Assembly: GCA_001797935.1 (NCBI GenBank)
Contig: MGQT01000009.1
Span: 1-10,843, forward strand
Direction: 5' to 3'
Origin: Deltaproteobacteria bacterium RBG_16_54_18
GTDB taxonomy: Bacteria > Desulfobacterota > B13-G15 > RBG-16-54-18
DNA: 10,843 nt
In this document: positions 6,386 through 10,843 of the stretch, piece by piece
How positions within the stretch are numbered: position 1 is the stretch's first letter
Layout: each line of letters starts with the position of its first letter
The notes under the pieces: model-generated
Told to the model about the DNA's origin: nothing
Seen by the model: only the letters and a program-made list of their open reading frames with translations
Database searches by the model: none
Made by a program: the position numbers and the translations under genes

Positions 6386-6557
6386 GCGCGCACACCTTCA
6401 TGGTCACATCCTTGCCGCATTTCGGGCAGGTGGTGTTCAGCTCGTCGGAGAACATCTCCACCTCATAGCCGCATTCAGGGCAGCGGCATCCAACTGGTGC
6501 CACATTTCTCCCTTCTACCGCACACCCCTTCAAGGGCTTATCCTGTTCTTTTTGCAT
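6372..6557 (-). CDS. Small Cys-rich zinc-ribbon protein
   Basis: 61-residue protein with seven cysteines: Cys12, Cys24, then C26-P-E-C29-G and C44-P-K-C47-G, and Cys56. The two CPxCG knuckles 14 residues apart form a zinc-ribbon or rubredoxin-like metal site; the spacing is shorter than in rubredoxin, so zinc is more likely than a redox iron. The N-terminal 20 residues are polar with no signal peptide. A strong AAGGAGGG precedes ATG. It is on the same strand as the redox series, 144 bp ahead of hrb. No named family was recognised and no function is claimed; possible roles are nucleic-acid binding, metal storage or small electron carrier. Confidence 0.75.
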   Translation of the reverse strand: MQKEQDKPLKGCAVEGRNVAPVGCRCPECGYEVEMFSDELNTTCPKCGKDVTMKVCALESS

Positions 6558-6643
6558 GATTCCCTCCTTACCTCATCTGTAACTATTCGGTGCGGGGTCA
6601 TCTTATTTGTAAACTTGGTAATGTTCCCCTTCATTCATTCCTC

Positions 6644-6865
6644 TCATTCGAAGGCCATCTCTGGCTTCCAAACCTTCCACACTTTGCCTGCTAAATCAGG
6701 GCTGGGTTTTAATGTTGCCTTTCCGGGCTGCCACCCCGAAGGGGTTACCTCCCCCGTTTTACGGACGTGCTGAAACGCCTGGAGCTGCCGGATCATCTCC
6801 GCCACATTGCGCCCGACAGGCGGCGATACGACCTCCATCGCCTGAATGACGCCGTCGGGTCAGAT
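6644..6865 (-). pseudogene. C-terminal remnant of an AhpC/Prx-type peroxiredoxin
   Basis: The reading frame gives I-stop-PDGVIQAMEVVSPPVGRNVAEMIRQ and continues through EVTPSGWQPGKATLKPSP and GKVWKVWKP to a TGA stop. This is the C-terminal 70 or so residues of a 2-Cys peroxiredoxin, but the resolving-Cys position in the usual V-C-P-x-x-W context is Thr (VTPSGW). The TGA at 6862-6860 stands where the family has Asp (IDPDG). Further upstream no frame resembles a peroxiredoxin, so the thioredoxin-fold part with the peroxidatic Cys is missing. A 64-residue ORF from ATG 6838 remains open but lacks a usable ribosome site. The best reading is a 5'-truncated, decaying gene beside an active oxidative-stress operon. 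Confidence 0.75.
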
Positions 6866-6977
6866 ATCACTCATCAAATTGCTCACACGTGGCCTCTTAT
6901 CTTACTCAGCCATCTCTCGTCACTATCGTTGTCTTGTGGAAGCTATATCTTACTTATGCAACCCTCGTAGAATCTAG

Positions 6978-7229
6978 TCAACTCTTTTTTTCCTGTTCTT
7001 CCTGCTTTTTCCAGAGGCAAAACAGCTCCGTGGCATGGTAGTGGCATTGCACCAATTCCCATCCCTTCTTCCCTTCTTCGTTCAAGATATCCTCGAGTGC
7101 CCCCATCTTCTTTCCCTGCAGGTCATGGACAAGGCAGTGCCCCTTGTCGTCACACGCAAAGACCCGTTCGGCCCCTGCGGGCATTTCAGCCAATGTGTGT
7201 CTGCTCGTTTTATAACTCCATTGTGCCAT
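6978..7229 (-). CDS. Small hypothetical protein, DUF4177-like
   Basis: 83 residues from ATG 7229 (MAQWSYKTSRHTLAEMPAG), chosen because AAAGGAGG lies 8-9 nt upstream; an in-frame ATG 21 nt earlier (7250) has no such site. The C-terminal pattern LNEEGKKGWELVQCHYHATELFCLWKK resembles DUF4177-type small proteins, which end in a GWELV strand followed by a hydrophobic strand and basic residues. Four Cys are scattered without a metal-site pattern. There is no signal peptide or membrane segment. It overlaps the 3' end of mutM by 20 nt, so the two are co-transcribed. No function is claimed. Confidence 0.75.
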   Translation of the reverse strand: MAQWSYKTSRHTLAEMPAGAERVFACDDKGHCLVHDLQGKKMGALEDILNEEGKKGWELVQCHYHATELFCLWKKQEEQEKKS

Positions 7230-8022
7230 GGTTTGGTCCTCCTTTCTCATTTTGACAGGCAGGACAATAATAGGTCCCCCTGCCGCTTAATTTCCTCCGT
7301 TCGACCCGTTCGCCGCAACGATAGCATGCCTCACCCTCGCGGCCGTAGACCATAAGATACCTCTGATTTTCTCCTGCCGTGCCGAAGAGATCGCGCCAGT
7401 CCGAAACCGACGTGCCCCGGCAGGTAATCGCCTGCTTGAGGATTTCCTTTGCAACCGCGGCTATCGTGATCCAGGCATCACGAGAAAGCGTGTTGCTCTT
7501 GCGCCAGGGATTTATTTCCGCACGGTGGAGGATCTCACAGGCGTAGATATTGCCGATGCCCGCGATCCGGCGTTGGTCCATGAGAAATGCTTTGATCGCT
7601 GCCTTGCTTTTTTGTGCGAGCAACCATAGCTGAGAGGGATCACCATCGTTAAGGAGATCGCTTCCTAGAGGGGCGGTAGGTAAGTTCTTGCTGACGGTAA
7701 CTGTCGCAAAACGGCGGGGATCGATGAGCAGGAGCCGCCCCCGGGAAAAAGAGATCACCAGGCGTGTGTGCGGGGGAATCCCTTTCCCCTCGTGCCACAG
7801 AAACCTCCCGGTCATGCGCAAATGAACGATGATGACACCCCCCCCTTCCAGAACCAGCGCCACCGCCTTGCCCTGGCGGGTTATTCCTTCCACCTTCCTC
7901 CCCGTGAGCCCTCCGCTCCCCCTAAGCTTGGGATCAAGGACACGAGTCCGCGTAATCTCCGCACCCAAAATAACGTCCCGCAGTTGGCGGCACACCGTCT
8001 CAATCTCGGGGAGTTCGGGCAC
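7210..8022 (-). CDS. mutM: Formamidopyrimidine-DNA glycosylase
   Basis: 270-residue Fpg/MutM, the usual length. It excises 8-oxoguanine and formamidopyrimidines from DNA and cuts the abasic site by beta,delta-elimination. The start is GTG at 8022, preceded by AAGGAG at 7 nt spacing. This places the catalytic proline directly after the initiator (PELPEIET), which the chemistry requires; an ATG 18 nt upstream would bury it. Also visible are the conserved Lys52 in QGKAV, the helix-two-turns-helix region with RRIAGIGNIYACEIL, and a C-terminal zinc finger CYRCG...CPACQ. A 14-residue tail after the zinc finger overlaps the next gene. As an oxidative-damage repair enzyme it fits the neighbourhood, though it has its own probable promoter. 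Confidence 0.96.
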   Translation of the reverse strand: MPELPEIETVCRQLRDVILGAEITRTRVLDPKLRGSGGLTGRKVEGITRQGKAVALVLEGGGVIIVHLRMTGRFLWHEGKGIPPHTRLVISFSRGRLLLIDPRRFATVTVSKNLPTAPLGSDLLNDGDPSQLWLLAQKSKAAIKAFLMDQRRIAGIGNIYACEILHRAEINPWRKSNTLSRDAWITIAAVAKEILKQAITCRGTSVSDWRDLFGTAGENQRYLMVYGREGEACYRCGERVERRKLSGRGTYYCPACQNEKGGPNHGTMEL

Positions 8023-8064
8023 AAAACATCTCCTTATCAAACGCGAAACACGACCGTGTCATAT

Positions 8065-8092
8065 AACATAAGATACTATCGGACTTTTTCAA
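8065..8092 (-). promoter_or_regulatory. Candidate promoter for mutM
   Basis: TTGAAA (8092-8087), a 16-bp spacer and TATGTT (8070-8065) lie about 43 nt before the GTG start, in an AT-rich stretch unlike the surrounding coding DNA. The rest of the 165-bp gap between mutM and the acyltransferase gene shows no clear terminator. Confidence 0.35.
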
Positions 8093-8187
8093 GGATTAAT
8101 CTTTAAAATCCCCCTAGTCGCGCATGGTACACACAAGGCAAGAAATCATGCATGAAAAAGTTTCGTGATATAGGGCAAAGAGAAAAA

Positions 8188-9168
8188 TCAGGAAGGCGGG
8201 TTTGGTTGTCCCTCAAGAAATGTCTTGCGTCTCGTCCGGGTACGGATACGACGTTTGCTGATCCACGACCACTGTCCCGGATACTTCTTTATATAAGATT
8301 CCATGACGCGGGCAATCTGACTGGTAATGGTAAATATATCTTGTTCCTCGTCGCCGCTCAGCACAAACTCCAAGGGGGGGGAGATAATGACCTTGTGCCC
8401 GCCTGTTTCTTGACGAATGATGAATACGGGAAGGATCGGGGCCTTGGTCTTCAGATGATAGACCGCCGGCCCCACGGGGATGGCCATAATACGTCCGAGG
8501 AATTCCACCGGTACACCACCCTGTTTTTGGTTTTCATCGCAGATGAAACCCATGACCCCCCCCTTGCGCAGGACACGGAGGATTGCTTTATGGAACGTGA
8601 ACAGTGAATCAATAATGATAAAGCCGGCACCCACTTTCTCTCCCATCTCACGCCACAACTGCGCGAGCCGGGGGTGAGGTTGCCCGCCCAAGATCCATGT
8701 CAGGTGAAAACCACCGGCGCTTAACTTCGCCCCGATGAGGGTGAAGGTGCCGAGGTGGGCGCTAACGGCAATGGCTCCTTTGCCTCGGGCCAAAGTCTGA
8801 TCGAGATGTTCTTTTCCTTCCAACGTTATCCAGGGATCAAACTTCGTACGATAAAAGTGGACGCAATAAAAGGTCTCGACAAAGCCCCTGAGCATCGTAT
8901 CGAAACTCTCCCGGGCTATGCGCTCTTTTTCTTCATCCGTCAAGGACGCATGGTACGTGGCGGTAAGATTGTCCAGCATCTTCTTTTTATACTTATCAGC
9001 GAATCGCCACGTTATCCTCCCGCCGATGCCCACTATAAAAAAGCATGCCCAGCTATACGGGATAACGCGGATGACGTGGAGAAAACCCTGTAAGCCGACG
9101 CTGGCAAACCAGTAGCGGATTTCCCAGCGCACGCGTTTCCAGCCTCGTTTTTGTTTTCTTACCTTCAC
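8188..9168 (-). CDS. Lysophospholipid acyltransferase family protein, LpxL/HtrB-like (lipid A acyltransferase)
   Basis: 326-residue inner-membrane-associated acyltransferase of the LpxL/HtrB (LPLAT) superfamily, which moves fatty acyl chains from acyl-ACP to lipid A precursors or related glycolipids. Features in order: a basic N-terminus, a hydrophobic segment (about 21-50), SAHLGTFTLIG (136-146) at the catalytic site, ICDENQKQGGVPVEFLG, GPAVYHLKTKAPILPVFIIR, and a C-terminal QWSWISKRR typical of the family. The catalytic HX4(D/E) motif is His138-X4-Thr143, so the acidic residue is absent. The start is GTG (9168), overlapping the PAP2 stop by four bases (GTGA), which points to translational coupling. 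Its presence supports an outer-membrane-bearing organism. Activity is uncertain because of the motif. Confidence 0.85.
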   Translation of the reverse strand: MKVRKQKRGWKRVRWEIRYWFASVGLQGFLHVIRVIPYSWACFFIVGIGGRITWRFADKYKKKMLDNLTATYHASLTDEEKERIARESFDTMLRGFVETFYCVHFYRTKFDPWITLEGKEHLDQTLARGKGAIAVSAHLGTFTLIGAKLSAGGFHLTWILGGQPHPRLAQLWREMGEKVGAGFIIIDSLFTFHKAILRVLRKGGVMGFICDENQKQGGVPVEFLGRIMAIPVGPAVYHLKTKAPILPVFIIRQETGGHKVIISPPLEFVLSGDEEQDIFTITSQIARVMESYIKKYPGQWSWISKRRIRTRTRRKTFLEGQPNPPS

Positions 9169-9755
9169 CGTCCGCCCTTGCGCTTATGGAAAAAGGGAAG
9201 ATCATACGCCTTTTGCCTCACCCCCCATGTCCCGAATGCAATAGCAGCCCCGATCAAGCCGCCGGCAACGACATCGAGGGGAAAGTGCGCCCCCATGTAG
9301 ATGCGGGAAAGCCCCACCGCCGTGGCCAAGCACAGAAAAAAGAGAACCCACCGTGGGAAAAGGCATGAGAAATACGTCGCCGCGGTAAAGGCGGTTTGCG
9401 TGTCGCCGGAGGGAAAGGAGCGATACCACAGTTCCTGCCCCAGCACATGGACGTATACCTTACCTCCCTCGATGAGCGGAGCAAGGTCGCTCAACGGGCG
9501 GGGTCGGGCAATCATCTTTTTTAACGCAAAGACGCACAGCCCGGCCACAAGCATGGCGGCAACGAACCAGGGGAGGTGTTGGCGCAAGTAGGCCGGTTTT
9601 TTTACGGCGAAGAAGATGATCACCAACGCGATCACGACGCCCGCGTTACCCAGCCACGTAATAAAATAGGAGCAGAAGAAATCCAAGGGAGGCGTGGACC
9701 ATTCATTATTAATCCACAGAAAGGCCTTCCTATCCAATGCCAGCAGATATTCCAT
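9165..9755 (-). CDS. PAP2-family phosphatase, membrane protein
   Basis: 196-residue integral membrane phosphatase of the PAP2/PgpB type, acting on lipid phosphates or diphosphates such as undecaprenyl-PP, PGP or lipid A phosphates. About five hydrophobic segments are visible (e.g. 37-51, 64-78, 136-150, 162-176). Motif 1 is K79-X6-R86-P87. Motif 2 is P115-S-G-D118 rather than the common PSGH. Motif 3 is S150-R-X5-H157-X3-D161 with the nucleophilic His present. ATG is preceded by AAGGGGAAC. It overlaps the LpxL-like acyltransferase by 4 bp, so a role in lipid A or envelope lipid processing is plausible (inference). Substrate cannot be told from sequence. Confidence 0.9.
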   Translation of the reverse strand: MEYLLALDRKAFLWINNEWSTPPLDFFCSYFITWLGNAGVVIALVIIFFAVKKPAYLRQHLPWFVAAMLVAGLCVFALKKMIARPRPLSDLAPLIEGGKVYVHVLGQELWYRSFPSGDTQTAFTAATYFSCLFPRWVLFFLCLATAVGLSRIYMGAHFPLDVVAGGLIGAAIAFGTWGVRQKAYDLPFFHKRKGGR

Positions 9756-9894
9756 GTTCCCCTTGGTCGGTGAGATGAAGGATCACCATAACGCTGCATG
9801 ACGAAAAAGTCAACCGCGCTCAAGACAACGACGCCTTGACCCATGCGACGACGCCAAGCCCTACCTTTGAAGACGAGCCTTGGCGCCGCGCAGG

Positions 9895-9931
9895 GTCAAC
9901 CTTGAGCTTTTATTATAGTCGAAAGGTTGAC
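9895..9931. repeat. Perfect 9-bp inverted repeat in the divergent intergenic region (possible operator)
   Basis: GTCAACCTT (9895-9903) and AAGGTTGAC (9923-9931) are perfect inverted arms with a 19-bp AT-rich spacer. The spacer holds a TATAAT on the minus strand (9917-9912) directed at the PAP2 gene, without a good -35. The right arm contains TTGAC of a possible plus-strand -35. There is no T-run, so a terminator is unlikely. A partial further copy (AGTCAACC) lies near 9804-9811. The rest of the 215-bp gap shows nothing recognisable. Confidence 0.45.
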
Positions 9932-9956
9932 TTTCCCGCGCTTATTCTGTTAGAGT
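9927..9956 (+). promoter_or_regulatory. Weak candidate promoter for the GNAT-dinG pair
   Basis: TTGACT (9927-9932), an 18-bp spacer and TAGAGT (9951-9956) read toward the acetyltransferase. The start site would fall only a few bases before ATG 9971, giving an almost leaderless message, in line with the lack of a clear ribosome site there. Confidence 0.3.
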
Positions 9957-9970
9957 GATGCTTAAAAAAG

Positions 9971-10501
9971 ATGATCCACGTGCTTCCCCCTCATATTGAA
10001 CGGAGGCTTCGTCTCTTACGGGACAAAAATGGCGCTTCCCTGATTATTCGCTTCTATCAGGATGCGGATTATCCCGCCCTCGCTGATATGTATCGATGGT
10101 TTGAGCCCAAGGAGTGGAGCCAAGGGCTTCCGCCGTGTTTAGAAGACAGACGGGAGGCATGGCTGAGATATGTGGTGGAAAAGGCAATTAACTTCCTCGC
10201 AATCATGGAAGATAAGGTCGCCGGGCATGCCGCTCTCTTTGAGATAGAACGCGATTTCAGTTATGAGTACCTGATTTTTGTCCATCAGGATTACCAGGAT
10301 CGAGGCGTCGGGACAGCGCTCTCTCAGGCGGTAAAAGATGTAGCGCAAGCAATGCAATATCACAAGATATGGCTTACGGTTGGGGCGATCAACCTCAAGG
10401 CCATCCATGTCTACGAGAAGGTCGGTTTTTGCATGATGGGACCGAGGGATATGGAGTGTCTCATGGTGCTTGACCTGAAAGACAACAATAAAGGCCAATG
10501 A
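9971..10501 (+). CDS. GNAT-family N-acetyltransferase
   Basis: 176-residue acetyl-CoA-dependent acetyltransferase. The GNAT core runs from about residue 25 (IIRFYQDADYPALADMYR). The acetyl-CoA pyrophosphate loop is Q109-D-R-G112-V-G114 after the beta-4 strand YLIFVHQDY, and motif B is NLKAIHVYEKVGF (141-153). The first 25 residues are a short extension outside the core. No strong ribosome site precedes ATG, so the exact start is less certain. The acceptor substrate (small molecule, peptide or protein) cannot be deduced. Its stop overlaps the start of the helicase gene (ATGA), so the two form a coupled pair transcribed away from the envelope genes. Confidence 0.88.
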   Translation: MIHVLPPHIERRLRLLRDKNGASLIIRFYQDADYPALADMYRWFEPKEWSQGLPPCLEDRREAWLRYVVEKAINFLAIMEDKVAGHAALFEIERDFSYEYLIFVHQDYQDRGVGTALSQAVKDVAQAMQYHKIWLTVGAINLKAIHVYEKVGFCMMGPRDMECLMVLDLKDNNKGQ

Positions 10502-10843
10502 GTGAGCGTCTCCTCTCATCCCCTCTTATACCTCCCAAAAGGTTTCCGTTGAAACAACCGAGCATGACAGAGGTCTTGGGCTCCCAGGGGTTCCTGGCCG
10601 ACGAGTTGGACGCCTATGAGTACCGTCCCCAACAGGTGGAGATGGCCGAGGCAATCGCGAGGGCGCTGCGCGAGGGAGGCACCATGCTCGTGGAGGCAGG
10701 ACCGGGCACCGGTAAGACCTTTGCCTATCTGATCCCCGCCATCTACAGCGGCCAGAAGGTGGTAGTCTCCACCGGCACCAAGAACTTGCAGGAACAGCTC
10801 TTTTTCAAGGATATCCCTCTGCTCAAGGAAATACTCCCCATAA
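10498..10843 (+). CDS. DinG/YoaA (Rad3/XPD-like) superfamily 2 DNA helicase, N-terminal part
   Basis: First 115 codons of an ATP-dependent 5'-3' DNA helicase of the DinG/Rad3 group, cut by the right edge. After a 22-residue leader come EYRPQQVEMAEAIARAL, the Walker A motif EAGPGTGKTFAYLIPAIY and motif Ia VVVSTGTKNLQEQL, as in DinG and YoaA. The ATG at 10498 overlaps the acetyltransferase stop (ATGA), with AAAGG just upstream; an internal in-frame ATG at 10564 is also near the family N-terminus but lacks a ribosome site. Iron-sulfur cysteines expected in DinG/YoaA lie beyond the window, so they cannot be checked. The role would be repair of stalled forks, R-loops or damaged DNA. Confidence 0.9.
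   Translation, partial: MSERLLSSPLIPPKRFPLKQPSMTEVLGSQGFLADELDAYEYRPQQVEMAEAIARALREGGTMLVEAGPGTGKTFAYLIPAIYSGQKVVVSTGTKNLQEQLFFKDIPLLKEILPI

Noticed and set aside
6723..6760. GC-rich hairpin ACCCC-TTC-GGGGT as a terminator
   Set aside because: It lies within the peroxiredoxin-derived coding sequence (codons for VTPSGW) and is not followed by a T-run.
6860..6862. Second in-frame TGA, in the peroxiredoxin remnant, as another selenocysteine codon
   Set aside because: It stands at a non-redox Asp position (IDPDG), not at a catalytic Cys. The upstream part of the protein is missing and no clear hairpin follows. A nonsense change in a pseudogene explains it better.
9780..9894. Open frame and short GAC/GTC-rich repeats in the PAP2-GNAT gap as a small gene or repeat array
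   Set aside because: No start with a ribosome site, no family resemblance, and the repeated words are too short and irregular to be a structured array.
1..10843. CRISPR array, tRNA, rRNA, insertion sequence or prophage genes
   Set aside because: None seen on either strand: no regularly spaced repeats, no tRNA-like cloverleaf noticed, no transposase or integrase motifs. The window is ordinary chromosomal coding DNA.

Overview
The window looks like chromosomal DNA of a strictly or mostly anaerobic, diderm bacterium. Desulfobacterota (the former Deltaproteobacteria) or a close relative is most likely. The reasons are a lipid A-type acyltransferase (outer membrane), a ferredoxin-type 2-oxoacid oxidoreductase, desulfoferrodoxin, a flavodiiron protein with a flavin reductase-rubredoxin fusion, and an in-frame UGA that very probably encodes selenocysteine. 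The taxon is inferred from gene content, not from a marker gene.

Layout. Almost everything from the left edge to about 9.76 kb is on the minus strand. Read in the direction of transcription (right to left), the genes are: PAP2-family phosphatase and LpxL-like acyltransferase (4-bp overlap); mutM/fpg (GTG start) overlapping a small DUF4177-like protein; a peroxiredoxin remnant (pseudogene); a 61-aa Cys-rich zinc-ribbon protein; then a tight series hrb (flavin reductase-rubredoxin), fprA (flavodiiron protein), a selenocysteine glutaredoxin, dfx (superoxide reductase), a ferritin-like/rubrerythrin-like protein, korA, korB and a DUF255 thioredoxin-domain protein that runs off the left edge. Gaps in this series range from a 1-3 nt overlap to 45 nt, nearly all genes have good Shine-Dalgarno sequences, and no convincing terminator was seen, so it is probably one operon. 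A candidate promoter lies at 6357-6385. On the plus strand at the right end, a GNAT acetyltransferase overlaps by ATGA the start of a DinG/Rad3-family helicase cut by the window edge.

How the genes work together. Hrb plus FprA matches the known Moorella arrangement that reduces NO/O2. Desulfoferrodoxin removes superoxide, the ferritin-like diiron protein may remove peroxide, and the glutaredoxin and DUF255 protein handle thiols. KorAB, which reduces ferredoxin from a 2-oxoacid, may feed electrons into the same pool or may be the oxygen-sensitive enzyme being protected. That coupling is inference.

The most notable item is the gene at 4053-4304. It is interrupted by TGA exactly where the first Cys of the glutaredoxin CPYC motif should be (TPT-U-PYC), and a SECIS-like hairpin follows at the right distance. 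Ordinary gene callers would miss it. Other points of interest are a textbook internal ribosome binding site that could release a free 53-aa rubredoxin from hrb, a diverged 10-residue tandem duplication inside the ferritin-like protein, a changed cluster-cysteine pattern in KorB, and substituted catalytic-motif residues in the acyltransferase (HX4T) and the PAP2 enzyme (PSGD).
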